NCBI GenBank assembly: GCA_003254885.1
Contig: QANT01008687.1
Span: forward strand, 19,081-83,080
Source of the DNA: Purshia tridentata
Lineage: Eukaryota > Streptophyta > Magnoliopsida > Rosales > Rosaceae
DNA: 64,000 nt
Reading direction: 5' to 3'
Part shown: positions 1-10,648 of the stretch, piece by piece
Layout of the letters: every line of letters begins with the position of its first letter
Numbering within the stretch: position 1 is the first letter of the stretch
Position numbers and translations under genes: made by a program
The notes under the pieces: model-generated
The model's database searches: none
Seen by the model: only the letters and a program-made list of their open reading frames with translations
Told to the model about the DNA's origin: nothing

Positions 1-2222
1 GATTTCAGCATTTAGAGTCTGTAATTAAAGCGCGCATTCCAGGAATTGCATCTTTGATCAACAAAAGCATTGACGAACTTGAAGCCGAGTTGGATCATCT
101 TGGTAGACCTGTTGCTATTGATGCAGGGGTGAGGAGCTTATATTTGTCATCTATTCATTATATTTGGATATTGTTTTGGTTTAGGTTATAATGTGAAATT
201 GTTTTATACATATGTTTCAGGCACAGTTATACACTATCTTAGAGTTATGCCGGGCTTTTGACCGGATATTCAAGGAGCATTTGGATGGAGGGTAATCAGT
301 CCATTGCTTTTCTTTTTTGTTGTTTTTTCTTTTAACAAGTAAATCAAATGTATTTATAAAAAATAAAGGCAGAAGGCTCAGTACGTGTCTGTAACAGCTG
401 TTTACAGATCGAGGGTAATACATCCGTTTAACTTCCAATTTTCTGATCTGGAATTCAATGTTCCAGTGAGCTGTTTACAGAGGAACAAAATTACATGCAT
501 TTAGTGTTTCATTTTGTGGCCAACAAATGAGCTTGAAATTCAGAGTTCATTTGTGATTGAACACATGTGGACCTTGTCAAAGGGTTTGTTTACTTGATTC
601 TTCAGTTTTTTCTATTTTATATCATCTTTTCTTTTGAGTGAAAATTCTTCTGAATCCTTGGGGTTAGCTCAAGTGGTGAGGGTGGGTGTGGTGTGGGGTG
701 GGGTTAATGGGTTAGTATTAGGATAGGTCCAGTGTTCGATTCCCTCCTATATAACCAAAAAAAAAAAGCCAGAAAAACAGAAAATTCTTATGAATTCACT
801 AGTTCTTTATGGCTGGCTCTCAGAAAGCATGTAAACTCAATAGAATGAAAGCAGTTAAATTCCAATATGATGGCCTGTTTTTGAAATATTGTGCATTCTT
901 TGATGAATTTCCCATATTGCCCTCTGGTTTATAGATCATAAATTATTATTTTTCTTATCCCACTTTTCATCAAGTAACATCTCCCACAAGTGTGGGAAAA
1001 AAGATAATAAATGTTTCACTCTTTCTTCCTGTCTTGCTAAACTGCAGACGACCTGGCGGTGATCGAATATATGCAGTATTTGATCACCAACTCCCTGTTG
1101 CTTTGAGGAAGCTCCCTTTTGACCGTTATCTTTCGCTTCAAAATGTAAGGAAAGTGGTTTCAGAGGCAGATGGATACCAACCTCATTTAATTGCACCTGA
1201 GCAAGGTTATCGGCGCCTCATTGACAGTGCACTTAACTATTTCAAAGGCCCATCTGAAGCTTCAGTAGATGCCGTAAGTGTTCACCATTGGGGTGGTTTT
1301 GTAGCGTCAATTAGTGCCTAACAAGCTATATGCATAGATGTTTCTGCAGCCATTGGAAACAGAATTGATGTCAATTTTGTGCACTTGGGAAATTAACCAG
1401 TGATTGAACTTGCAATCTTTTGTTTTCTTAATTAGTAATCCAACACTGCAGGTTCACTTTATTTTGAAGGAAATTGTAAGAAGGTCAATGGCAGAAACTC
1501 AGGTTTAAAGCTTTGTATTCAATACACTTCATTTCACAGTAGCCAGTGGTTTCTGTAATGAGGGAAGTAATAGGTTATGTTTTTAAATGAAACAGGAGTT
1601 GAAGCGCTTTCCCACTCTTCAGACCGAACTGGCAGGAGCTGCTTATGAAGCATTGGAGAAGTTTCGTGAAGACAGCAAGAAGACGACTTTGCGATTGGTA
1701 GATATGGAATCCTCATATCTGACCGTGGATTTCTTCCGAAAACTCCCTCAAGAAGTGGAGAAGGGAGGAGATCTATCTGCCCTAACTGAAGATCGATATT
1801 CAGAGGGGCACTATCGCAGGATAGGATCAAATGTTACTTCGTATATTGGGATGGTGTCAGAGACACTGAGGAATATCATACCAAAGGCTGTTGTTCATTG
1901 TCAAGTGAGGGAGGCTAAGCGGTCTTTGCTTGATCACTTCTATACCCAACTGGGCAAAAAAGAGGTATTCCAACAATCAGCCCACCATTTTTCTCTCTCT
2001 CTACACACACACGTGCCACACACGCACACTCGTAAATGAATAAGAAAAAAAATTGATGATAGTTGACTGATCGAGTTGTGTTATTTCCTGTAGGGAAAGC
2101 AGCTTGCACAATTGCTGGATGAATATCCTGCATTGATGGAAAGGAGGCAGCAATGTGCCAAGAGGCTTGAATTGTACAAGTCTGCAAGGGATGAGATCGA
2201 CTCAGTCTCATGGTCCAGATGA
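1..2222 (+). CDS. DRP1: Dynamin-related protein 1 (DRP1/phragmoplastin type), 3' part of gene
   Basis: Large GTPase of the plant DRP1 family, which polymerises on membranes in clathrin-mediated endocytosis and cell-plate formation. The window starts inside the gene, so the GTPase domain is missing. Coding exons read 3-128 (codon phase from base 3), 221-291, 1048-1273, 1452-1502, 1596-1964 and 2094-2222, all with GT-AG borders. The first exon carries middle-domain sequence ([20 protein letters not shown]), then [16 protein letters not shown] and [16 protein letters not shown]. The last two exons hold the GTPase effector domain and end in the DRP1-like tail [12 protein letters not shown], with stop TGA at 2220-2222. 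No frameshift or internal stop is seen. Intron 2 (292-1047) contains a SINE. Family assignment is firm. The choice among paralogues (DRP1A to E) is not possible from this fragment. Confidence 0.93.
656..779 (+). mobile_element. tRNA-derived SINE in DRP1 intron 2
   Basis: About 124 bp with RNA polymerase III promoter-like boxes: an A box around 666-680 (TTAGCTCAAGTGGTG) and a B box around 733-744 (TGTTCGATTCCC). It ends in an A-rich tail (756-779). It is flanked by a 16-bp target-site duplication at 640-655 and 780-795 (GAAAATTCTTCTGAAT versus GAAAATTCTTATGAAT, one mismatch), as expected from LINE-mediated retroposition. It lies in the sense orientation of the host gene, well away from the splice sites. 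The family (for example Au-like) cannot be named with certainty. Confidence 0.85.
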
Positions 2223-3069
2223 AATTAACCAACCATGAATACTTTTCTCTGTTTTCTTCTTTTTTATGGACAAGTAACCATGAATGCATATTAAGGCTCT
2301 TTGTATAGCTGTTTCTGATGGTTTTTAATGATTTCCAATTTTGGAAATCAAATTTTAGAAGTTGTGCTCGTGTTGTTCACAAACTATGATGGCCTAATTG
2401 CAAGGTCCAGAGAAATTACAGAACTAGTTTTCATGCTAGGTGTTTGCTTAAGATCACCCTCGGAGTTGTGTATCCTTCTTAAGTTCTTATTGTCACCTAA
2501 TAAAAGGGCATACGTATACCTTATTGATAGTCATAGCCATAACACGTTTCTATTTCTTAAAGGGCATTGGTTAGTATAGGTCTGCAGAATGGGGACACCA
2601 TGGCATCTGTATCATGTTTATAGAGGGAATAGTACTGCAATTTCTGTACAATCTTGGTAAATAAATGGAGAGTACCCTACTCATCTGCTCATTTAATAGG
2701 GTAATAATGCCTTCGAAAGTTTGAAGAGCAAGGACTTAATAAAACATTGAACCCTACAAAAACACCTTCCCTTTCTCCCACGAGCTTTCCTCTTCCCAAA
2801 GAAAACGGAAAGAGCTTTCTAATCTTCAAGCTTTGGGTGTTGTGGCTCGAGAAAATAGAGATGGCTGAAGTGTTTTCGAGTGTATGATACACTTTTTTTC
2901 TAATACAACCAAAATGATTCAACTAGATCATAGATGAGATAAAAATGGTACATCTCTCCAAGGCAGTGAACCTCTTAGAGCATTTTTGACAGAAAAGGAA
3001 AATGTAACGGAGGTTTAAAGTGGACGCAAAATGAAAGGTGAGAATATTTCTACAACTCCTTAAAGTTAG
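2223..3069. other. DRP1 3' UTR and short intergenic spacer
   Basis: No gene is supported here. The first few hundred bases presumably carry the DRP1 3' untranslated region. The rest is AT-rich spacer up to the retrotransposon target site AGTAC at 3070-3074. The short open frames on either strand lack recognisable domains or splice partners. Confidence 0.6.
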
Positions 3070-3074
3070 AGTAC

Positions 3075-3852
3075 TGTTGGCGCTCGGATCGGCGTCCGTA
3101 TAGTCCACAGGTAGGTACCTGACACCTGTCCACCTGCTCATCGCCTTGACCATTGACCAAAGGGATGACTCAACTCTGAGTACGTTAGTCCGAGCCGAAC
3201 TTAGTGGTCGGCTGGACCGAGTAGCAGTACGTTGGATCCGCCCAACTTCCGAGGCCGGATTAGTGGTCAGTTCGGTAGTGGTTCAGGTCGGGTCGGTATC
3301 ATAAAGATTATGTCGGCATCGACCTGCCGTACACATTCTCCAAGGGATATCCATTCAAGTGTTGAGTGTACAAAAGTCTTCTATCTGACACAGGGATGGC
3401 ATGACTTGACGGTTGCTTCGTCCCTTCACCAACCTACCATGCCTGCATTTAATGATCAAGTGGCCTAGTGGGTGAGATGAGCGACGCAGATGTCTCCATG
3501 TGGCCCAGTGACAACCGTCCATCTTCATGCAGGTATCTGGTATTTTGCCTATAAATAGCCCATTTCTCCCACCTTCAGGGGAGGGAGAAAAGGGAGAGAA
3601 AATATACAGAAAACTAATATCATCTGGATTGATTTCAAGCCTAGCTCTTGAGATAAATCACGTGATTTCCTTACTGTTTTCTAACTTATACACCGGAGGG
3701 TTCTTAGCAAACACCTCACTGGTGTAAGTCCCCACTGTTGTCCTCCATTTTCGTACAGGAGTTGTCAAAGATACAAGATCAAAGGAGCAGAACCAAGTCT
3801 ACCCTTCCTCATCTACGTTGGTTCAGAAGACGTCCAGTTTTTTGCATCAACA
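3075..3852 (+). repeat. 5' LTR (778 bp), full length
   Basis: Starts TGTTGG after target duplication AGTAC and ends GCATCAACA just before the primer-binding region. It contains a TATA box at 3550-3558. The last 272 bp (3581-3852) match 11943-12214 except for four substitutions. The first 506 bp (U3) have no counterpart at the 3' end of the element. Confidence 0.93.
3550..3558 (+). promoter_or_regulatory. TATA box of the LTR promoter
   Basis: TATAAATAG lies about 30 bp upstream of a purine-rich tract (3577-3603). The predicted transcription start, and so the U3/R border, falls near 3575-3590. That nearly coincides with the point (3581) where similarity to the truncated 3' LTR begins. Confidence 0.7.
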
Positions 3853-3872
3853 GATTGGCGCCGTCTGTGGGA
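3853..3872 (+). other. Primer-binding site region
   Basis: GATTGGCGCCGTCTGTGGGA follows directly after the 5' LTR. A TGGCGCC core just inside the 5' LTR is usual for plant Ty3/gypsy elements, where it pairs with a tRNA 3' end. I do not assign the tRNA species. Confidence 0.7.
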
Positions 3873-3946
3873 AAGAGACGTAATTCGCTAAGCCATCGTG
3901 CAAGCCGCCTCCTCCTACTTTTATCAACACCTTAGTCACCGCAATT

Positions 3947-6900
3947 ATGAGTCAGGAAAGCCACCGTACTGTTTCTCAGTTAAGGGCTTCAGAGGGAACT
4001 CCTCCGATGGAGCCAAGAACCCCTAACGAAGGGAAGAAAGCAAAAACCTCTGGCACAGTCAAAACAGCCAATAAATTGCTAAGAGAGACTCAGCGTCACT
4101 TAATGGCTGAAAATGAGCTGTTGAGAAAAAACGCTGAGCTGATGCAGAAGCAGGCCGAGCAGGAAGAAGAGCTGCGTCGACACAGGTCACAACTGGAATT
4201 GGTTGACCGCCCTGGGCTACGCCCTGGGACCAGTCAACCAAGACCAGAGCGCAGCCCCGGGCGTCGACAGAGGCAAATCACTTCTGCCGACATTGCTACC
4301 CATCCAGCCCTCCAGGAAGAAGGGGGTATATTCCCGGGCTTCCACAGCATGCCCTTGGAAGAACAGATGGACTTCCTGAACGCCCGCCTCGTTCTCTCGC
4401 AAAAAAAGGCTGCTTATGCCAGAAGAGGGCGTCAGGCCAGGGACACGCCCGAACCGAGCGACTATCAAGGCTCAGCGGCCGAAACAGAGCAGGAAGCATC
4501 CCAGTTCACCAGCCATTGTAATGCCCGCCGGAGAGATCATGCCGATGAATCTTCCTTCGGACGTCCGACGCCGAGCCGAAGGTCAATCCATGAAAGGTTG
4601 CAGGCACCTCTCCGCCATGCCGAGCGTCCTCCTGTTTCGCAAAGATTAGGAGCTCGCGTGCCAGCTTCCCAAAGACTAGGTAACCGATTGGAGGATATAG
4701 CCGAAACTCGGCCTGCACCGATTCCGCAAGACATGAACGCCCTTGTCCGGGATTTGGTTAACGATCAGATCCGGACAGTCCATGACAGGATTGGGCAGGC
4801 CGAGCGAGGAAGAGGACAAATGAGTAGGACTGATCTTGACGAGGAACTACCTCTTCCTTACACGCGGCGCATCATGGACGCAGAGGTATCCAGGGATAGA
4901 AAGCCTCCCAAAATTGAACAATACGACGGGTCCAAAGATCCTGAAGACCACCTGGACAATTTCAGGTATGCAATGGAGGCCCGAGGTGCCTTCGAGGCGA
5001 CGAAATGCCGGATTTTCCCTTCTACACTGAGGGGGCCGGCTCGGGCATGGTTCCGATCTCTCCGACCGAACTCCATCGACACCTTCGCCGAGCTGCGAAG
5101 GATGTTTTTGGCCAGATACATGGTCGTGTCGGACCGCATCTACAATCTTGACGATTTATCCCTCGTCAAACAGCGGGAAGGGGAATCCTTGAAGCAATTC
5201 CTCATAAGGTTCAACGTTGAATACACCAAGTGCGGAGACTGCGACGATAAAACTGCACGTAATTGCCTGATGCGGGGGCTGCGCGCCGGCGATCTCCGAT
5301 CTCACTTAATGAGGAATCCCCCTACCTCATATGACGAACTCTCGGCCGAGGCTACCAAGTGGGCAAGGGCCGAAGAGTGGGAAAGTCGAGTGGACGCCCT
5401 CGGGACTGACTTGAACAGCAAAAGGAAAGAGGGCCGAACCGAAGAAAGTAGGCCTTTTCCGAAGAAGCACAAGGCTTCAGGCTCCAGCAGCGGGAGAGCG
5501 CCTCGGGAAGTAATGTTCACAGAGTACACCCCCCTGAATGCCAATCTCGAGCTCATCCACGAAAAAATCGGAGCCGAGCTTCCTGTCCCAAGGAAGATGA
5601 AGGGGGTCCCTCCGAAGTTTCGCAAAGAGGGGATCTACTGCAAATATCACGAAGCCCATGGCCACACAACGAGGGACTGTTATGCCCTCAGAGACGCAGT
5701 GGAAACTCTTGCCCGAGCGGGTAAGATTCCCCAGTTCCTAGCAAGAACCCGGAAGGATCGTCAACCCAACACCGCGGAGTTGGTCGTAAGTGACGAAGTG
5801 AGGAACGCCAACGTCTCCTTCATCGGCGGCGGACCCTCCCCGGCTGGTCACTCCAACCGTGCCCAAAAAAAGTATGTCCGTCGGGTAAGCCATGCCCATG
5901 GTTCTTTTTCTGTGGTAACGGAAGAAGTGGAGGGCACAAAGAGACAACGCCAGGACTGGAACCCCATAACCTTCAGCCCTGAAGATAGACAAGGATTGGT
6001 CCGCCCCCACTACGATCCTTTGGTCATCGTGGCGGAAGTCGAGGGGATAACAGTGGCCCGAACGTTTGTTGACGGGGGAAGCGCAGTGAACGTACTTTAC
6101 TACTCGGCCTTCCAAAAGATAGGTCTCAAGGATGAACAGCTTGAGACCAACACGCCCGCACTGATAGGTTTCGGCGGAGAAGTGGTACAACCCAAGGGGC
6201 ATATCAATCTTACCCTTTCCCTAGGGCAGAACCCCCTGAAAAAGTCCTGCCCGGTGTGTTTCGTCGTAGTGGACAGGCCATCTGCCTATAATATCATTTT
6301 AGGACGACCCGCGCTGGTCGACCTGAACTGTATTGTCCACTATGCCGATCTTCTACTCAAGTGCCCAGTAGGAGAAAGTTGCATAACAATAAGGGGTGAC
6401 CAATGTTCAGCTCGGACATGTTACGCGGCGTCTATCAAACAGAAGGAAAACGTCGGTGATGCTGAAGAAATGAATATCATATCTGAACCGACCAGGACGT
6501 GCACGAATAACATGGCCACCATAACAGACGAGCCGAATCCTGCCAAACTTTCAGCGGCAGAAAGTTGGGAGGAGGTACAGATCTCTGACGACCGACCAGA
6601 TCGGCTCATCAAGATCGGGATTAAGTTGGGATCAGTTCAGAAGGCAAGTCTGCTCGCTTTCCTAAAATCAAACGCCGAATTCTTTGCATGGTCATACGAT
6701 GACATGCCGGGAATATCCTCGGAAGTCATCACGCACAAACTGAATATCGATCCCACATTCAGGCCGATCAGGCAAAAACGGAGAGCCTACGACTCCACCC
6801 GATATGCGGCCATGGCTGAAGAAGTATCAAAGTTGCAGAAGAATGGCTTCATCAGGGAGGTCCATTATCCGGATTGGTTGGCCAACGTAGTCATGGTCAA

Positions 6901-9757
6901 GAAAAATAACGGAAAATGGAGAATGTGCGTCGACTTCACCGATCTGAACAAAGCCTGCCCGAAGGATAGTTTCCCTCTCCCCAGAATCGATCAATTGGTA
7001 GATGCTACCGCTGGTCACGAACTCCTCAGCTTCATGGATGCATATTCAGGATACAACCAAATCCTGATGCATAAGAGTGACCAGGAATATACTTCGTTCA
7101 TCACCGATCGAGGGACCTACTGTTACAAGGTGATGCCCTTCGGACTGAAAAATGCGGGAGCCACCTACCAGCGTTTGGTGAACCACATGTTCAAGGCATC
7201 CATCGGACGAACCGTCGAGGTGTATGTCGATGACATGCTGGTAAAAAGTGTCAGGGCAGGTGATCATGTCAGAGACCTCTCCGAGATGTTTGGTGTCCTA
7301 AAAGAATACCAGATGAAGTTGAACCCTGCAAAATGTGTCTTCGGGGTTGAATTTGGAAAGTTTTTGGGGTATGTGGTCAGCCAAAGAGGGATCGAGGCGA
7401 ACCCAGAAAAAATTCAGGCCCTCATTAGCATGAGATCCCCCAAAACCAAAAAAGAAATCCAGAGCCTGACCGGTCGAGTTGCTGCGCTTAACAGGTTCAT
7501 ATCCAAGTCTACAGATAGATGCTTACCCTTTTTTAAAGCATTAAAGGGCGCGGGTAAGACCATCGTATGGACTCCCGAGTGCGAGCAAGCCTTCCAAGAT
7601 TTGAAAGATCATATGGGGCAGCCACCTATCCTATCCAAACCCGAGGTCGGAGAGAAATTATACATTTACTTGTCCGTTTCGGATGCCGCTCTGAGTTCCG
7701 TTCTGATCCGAGAAGAGGGCGGACAACAGTACCCTGTATTTTACACTAGCAAAGCGTTGCTGGATGCTGAGACAAGGTACCCAAGACCGGAAAAATTCGC
7801 GCTGGCTTTGATCTCTTCAGCTCGGAAGCTTCGGCCGTACTTCCAGGCCCAAGCCATCGTTGTGCGCACGGATCAGCCACTGAGACAGGTGCTCTCCAAA
7901 CCTGAGACTTCGGGCAGACTTATAAAGTGGGCTATTGAATTAGGGGAATTCGACATATCATATGAGCCCAGGATGTCGATCCGAGCCCAAGCAATCTCGA
8001 ACTTCATCTGTGAGTGCACTGGAACCGAACCGAATGAATCAACCCAGTTCGATCCATGCCTGAAAAGTCCGTGTCCATCCAATAAGAGACGAAACCCTTT
8101 GTCTTGGGCACTATATGTGGACGGATCGGCCAACGCCGCTGGATGCGGAGCCGGGCTAGTACTCATCTCCCCCGAAGGAGCCGATCTGGAATATGCCCTG
8201 CGTTTTAATTTCTCAACCACAAACAACGAGGCTGAGTACGAAGCGCTTCTCGCTGGGCTCCGACTTGCAAGAGAAATGGGGGCCAAACATCTAGACATCT
8301 TCGGCGACTCACAGCTGGTTGTAAACCAAATCCTGGGGGATTACGAGGCAAGAGATCCTAGTATGACGGCTTATCTGACCAAAGTCAAGGATTTACTCGG
8401 TGGATTCGAAAACTACACCATCAGCAGGATCCCAAGGTCCGAAAACATGAGAGCCGATGCCTTGGCTAGACTCGCTTCGACCACAGATGTTGGACGCTCA
8501 AAGAAGATTCTAGTGGAAGTATTGAATGAGCCAGCCGTGACTGAAACTGAGCAGATTAGTCTCCTTACACATGCAGAACCAAGCTGGATGACACCCATTA
8601 CAACCTATCTAATGACAGGGACACTCCCACCGGACAAAATAGAAAGTCAGAAGATTAGACGACGATCGGCTCGGTTCACTATCATTGAAGGGAAACTTTA
8701 TCGGCGAAGCTTCACCCTACCATTCTCGCTGTGCGTTACCCCCGAGATGGGGAAATCAATTCTGGAGGAAATCCATGCGGGAACATGTGGCAATCATGCT
8801 GGGGGAAGAACCTTGGCGTACAAAACCATCAGACAGGGCTACTTCTGGCCAACGCTGCACCAAGACGCGTTGTCAACGGCCCGCGCCTGCATCAAATGCC
8901 AGCAGTTCGCCCCAACATCCACCATGCCCCCCGAGCAGCTCATTCCTATTTTTAGCCCATGGCCCTTCGCTCAGTGGGGGATTGATCTGATCAGACCTCT
9001 CCCTATGGCTCCAGGTCAGGTCCAGATGGCAATTGTTGCCGTGGACTACTTCACCAAATGGGCAGAAGCGGAGCCTTTGCGAAGCACCCGAGCGGAGAAA
9101 ATTATCAGTTTCGTGTGGAAGAACATCATATGTAGGTTCGGGGTGCCTCATACGATCATCACGGACAATGGGAAACAGTTCAACTGTAAGGAATTCAGAA
9201 GCTTTTGCGCTACCTACAACATCAACCTTCGCTTCGCTTCAGTATATCATCCCCAAGCGAATGGGCAGGTTGAAGTCGTCAATAAGATAATCAAGAAGAC
9301 TCTTAAATCCAAGCTCGGCGCTACCAAGGGAAACTGGCCCACGCTCTTACCAGAAGTGCTTTGGTCATACAGAACTACCCACCGGACCTCCACCAAAGAA
9401 ACACCTTTCGCGCTCGCCTTCGGCGATGACGCAGTCGCGCCCGTAGAGATGGGAGCACCTCCGTTACGCTCCAATCTTTACGACCAGCACCTCAATGACG
9501 AACGACTCCTGTTCAACTTGGATCTGGTTGAAGAGAGGCGTGCCAAGGCTAGCCTCTACAAAGCAAATTATCAGAAGCAAGTAAATAAGTATTACAACAA
9601 AAGAGTTAGACCCAGACAATTCCGAGCCGGGGACTTGGTCATGCGGAAGAACCCTTTGGACGTAAAAAGAAGCGCCTTTGATCCGGACTGGGACGGACCC
9701 TTCCGCGTAACTAAAGTGATCAGGCCCGGAACCTATCAGTCTAGATGGAAGACCTGA
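3947..9757 (+). CDS. Tat-lineage Gag-Pol polyprotein (1936 aa)
   Basis: One uninterrupted frame. Order: Gag (about 1-560) with a zinc-knuckle-like YCKYHEAHGHTTRDC at about 564-578; aspartic protease with VDGGSAVN (D709); reverse transcriptase from about residue 945, with YVDD at 1093-1096; a first RNase H that looks degenerate; a second, archaeal-type RNase H starting LYVDGSAN (D1392) with NNEAEYEAL and GDSQLVV; integrase with zinc-binding H1610...C1648-C1651 and catalytic D1680, D1740, E1776 (D-D-35-E spacing exact). The dual RNase H layout is diagnostic for Tat. Odd points: the frame stops at 9757, but residues resembling the conserved end of integrase lie in the +1 frame to a stop at 9801-9803, so there is an indel near 9738. 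The first RNase H lacks an obvious first Asp, and the last reads IRAQAISNF where related copies have Asp. The start is the first ATG after the primer site. Confidence 0.95.
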   Translation: MSQESHRTVSQLRASEGTPPMEPRTPNEGKKAKTSGTVKTANKLLRETQRHLMAENELLRKNAELMQKQAEQEEELRRHRSQLELVDRPGLRPGTSQPRPERSPGRRQRQITSADIATHPALQEEGGIFPGFHSMPLEEQMDFLNARLVLSQKKAAYARRGRQARDTPEPSDYQGSAAETEQEASQFTSHCNARRRDHADESSFGRPTPSRRSIHERLQAPLRHAERPPVSQRLGARVPASQRLGNRLEDIAETRPAPIPQDMNALVRDLVNDQIRTVHDRIGQAERGRGQMSRTDLDEELPLPYTRRIMDAEVSRDRKPPKIEQYDGSKDPEDHLDNFRYAMEARGAFEATKCRIFPSTLRGPARAWFRSLRPNSIDTFAELRRMFLARYMVVSDRIYNLDDLSLVKQREGESLKQFLIRFNVEYTKCGDCDDKTARNCLMRGLRAGDLRSHLMRNPPTSYDELSAEATKWARAEEWESRVDALGTDLNSKRKEGRTEESRPFPKKHKASGSSSGRAPREVMFTEYTPLNANLELIHEKIGAELPVPRKMKGVPPKFRKEGIYCKYHEAHGHTTRDCYALRDAVETLARAGKIPQFLARTRKDRQPNTAELVVSDEVRNANVSFIGGGPSPAGHSNRAQKKYVRRVSHAHGSFSVVTEEVEGTKRQRQDWNPITFSPEDRQGLVRPHYDPLVIVAEVEGITVARTFVDGGSAVNVLYYSAFQKIGLKDEQLETNTPALIGFGGEVVQPKGHINLTLSLGQNPLKKSCPVCFVVVDRPSAYNIILGRPALVDLNCIVHYADLLLKCPVGESCITIRGDQCSARTCYAASIKQKENVGDAEEMNIISEPTRTCTNNMATITDEPNPAKLSAAESWEEVQISDDRPDRLIKIGIKLGSVQKASLLAFLKSNAEFFAWSYDDMPGISSEVITHKLNIDPTFRPIRQKRRAYDSTRYAAMAEEVSKLQKNGFIREVHYPDWLANVVMVKKNNGKWRMCVDFTDLNKACPKDSFPLPRIDQLVDATAGHELLSFMDAYSGYNQILMHKSDQEYTSFITDRGTYCYKVMPFGLKNAGATYQRLVNHMFKASIGRTVEVYVDDMLVKSVRAGDHVRDLSEMFGVLKEYQMKLNPAKCVFGVEFGKFLGYVVSQRGIEANPEKIQALISMRSPKTKKEIQSLTGRVAALNRFISKSTDRCLPFFKALKGAGKTIVWTPECEQAFQDLKDHMGQPPILSKPEVGEKLYIYLSVSDAALSSVLIREEGGQQYPVFYTSKALLDAETRYPRPEKFALALISSARKLRPYFQAQAIVVRTDQPLRQVLSKPETSGRLIKWAIELGEFDISYEPRMSIRAQAISNFICECTGTEPNESTQFDPCLKSPCPSNKRRNPLSWALYVDGSANAAGCGAGLVLISPEGADLEYALRFNFSTTNNEAEYEALLAGLRLAREMGAKHLDIFGDSQLVVNQILGDYEARDPSMTAYLTKVKDLLGGFENYTISRIPRSENMRADALARLASTTDVGRSKKILVEVLNEPAVTETEQISLLTHAEPSWMTPITTYLMTGTLPPDKIESQKIRRRSARFTIIEGKLYRRSFTLPFSLCVTPEMGKSILEEIHAGTCGNHAGGRTLAYKTIRQGYFWPTLHQDALSTARACIKCQQFAPTSTMPPEQLIPIFSPWPFAQWGIDLIRPLPMAPGQVQMAIVAVDYFTKWAEAEPLRSTRAEKIISFVWKNIICRFGVPHTIITDNGKQFNCKEFRSFCATYNINLRFASVYHPQANGQVEVVNKIIKKTLKSKLGATKGNWPTLLPEVLWSYRTTHRTSTKETPFALAFGDDAVAPVEMGAPPLRSNLYDQHLNDERLLFNLDLVEERRAKASLYKANYQKQVNKYYNKRVRPRQFRAGDLVMRKNPLDVKRSAFDPDWDGPFRVTKVIRPGTYQSRWKT

Positions 9758-9957
9758 AAAATTCCACTGGCATGCCGAACACTTAAAGGCCTACTACCAG
9801 TAACCTCTACCTTACTAGTTTTTTCGACAAACATTGGGGGATCGGGTCGGTAACTTCCAAACTACTTCAGTTCCAATAACATTGTAAATTGGATCAATTG
9901 TATGCAAGATCTAATATATCCCTTTTTTATCCTAGAAATGTTTGTCCCAAAAACTCT
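9758..9957. other. Retrotransposon 3' untranslated region before the tandem array
   Basis: The first 46 bases carry the out-of-frame end of integrase (stop TAA at 9801-9803). The rest is non-coding and includes a G-rich run near 9835. No separate gene is seen. Confidence 0.6.
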
Positions 9958-10328
9958 AAACGCCCTTGTCCGAGCCAACGTGGTTTCTACTAGACCCTTG
10001 CTCGACAAGTTACAGACCAGACAAGGTCTCTAAACGCCCTTGTCCGAGCCGACGTGGTTTTTACTAGACCCTCGCTTGACAAGTTACAGACCAGACAAGG
10101 TCTCTAAACGCCTCTTGTCAGAGCCGACGTGGTTTTTACTAGACCCTCACTCGACAAGTTACAGACCAGACAAGGTCTCTAAACGCCCTTGTCCGAGCCA
10201 ACGTGGTTTTTACTAAGCCCTCGCTCAACAAATTACAGACCAGACAAGGTCTCTAAACGCCTTTGTCCGAGCTAACGTGGTTCGTACTAGACCCTCGCTC
10301 GGCGTGCTACGGACCGAACAAAACTTTT
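9958..10328 (+). repeat. 74-bp tandem array, five units, in Tat 3' UTR
   Basis: Units start at 9958, 10032, 10106, 10181 and 10255, each opening AAACGCC(C)TTGTC. They share CCGAGC.(A/G)ACGTGG, TACTAGACCCTCGCT and ACAGACCAGACAAGGTCTCT blocks. Four units are 74 bp; the third is 75 bp because of one extra base. The fifth decays after about 10300 (GGCGTGCTACGGACC) and a sixth start may lie at 10329. Arrays between pol and the 3' LTR are typical of Tat elements and are known to seed satellite DNA in some plants. Confidence 0.9.
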
Positions 10329-10648
10329 AAACCCTCAAACCATTGTGGTCCTTGTTTTTTTGTTTTTTTTGCTCAAACCAGGCGAGATCCATACACTTGG
10401 TTATTATGTGTTCCAAGGCGAGGTCCACACTTTGTTATTACGTATTGGTTATTATGTATTCCACTATCCGAAGGGCCAAGTTTGTCATTATCATCATTTG
10501 TTATAGTGAGTAGACAGGTCAGAACGGAAAATAAACACTTGAGAGTTGATCGGAAGGAGAACATTTAGATTCAAATTCATAACAAGTTTGACCCCCGATC
10601 CACAGGTCGGATCAGGGGAACACAAAAACAAAAAACAAAACAAAGGGA
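10329..10648. other. Retrotransposon spacer between tandem array and antisense gene
   Basis: Non-coding element sequence with a T-rich stretch near 10350-10370, and a short repeated phrase around GGTTATTATGT at 10398 and 10447. It may serve as the 3' UTR of the antisense gene. Confidence 0.5.

Noticed and set aside
666-745. A tRNA-like stretch with A and B boxes that could be called a tRNA gene
   Set aside because: No cloverleaf could be drawn, and it has an A-rich tail and a 16-bp target duplication, so it is a SINE.
4059-9474. Many long minus-strand and out-of-frame open stretches inside gag-pol
   Set aside because: They are shadows of the GC-richer coding frame and lack domains. Only the pair at 10649-11753 has splice sites in phase and a coherent protein.
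9958-10328. Regular direct repeats that could be taken for a CRISPR array
   Set aside because: Units are contiguous without unique spacers and lie in a plant retrotransposon 3' UTR.
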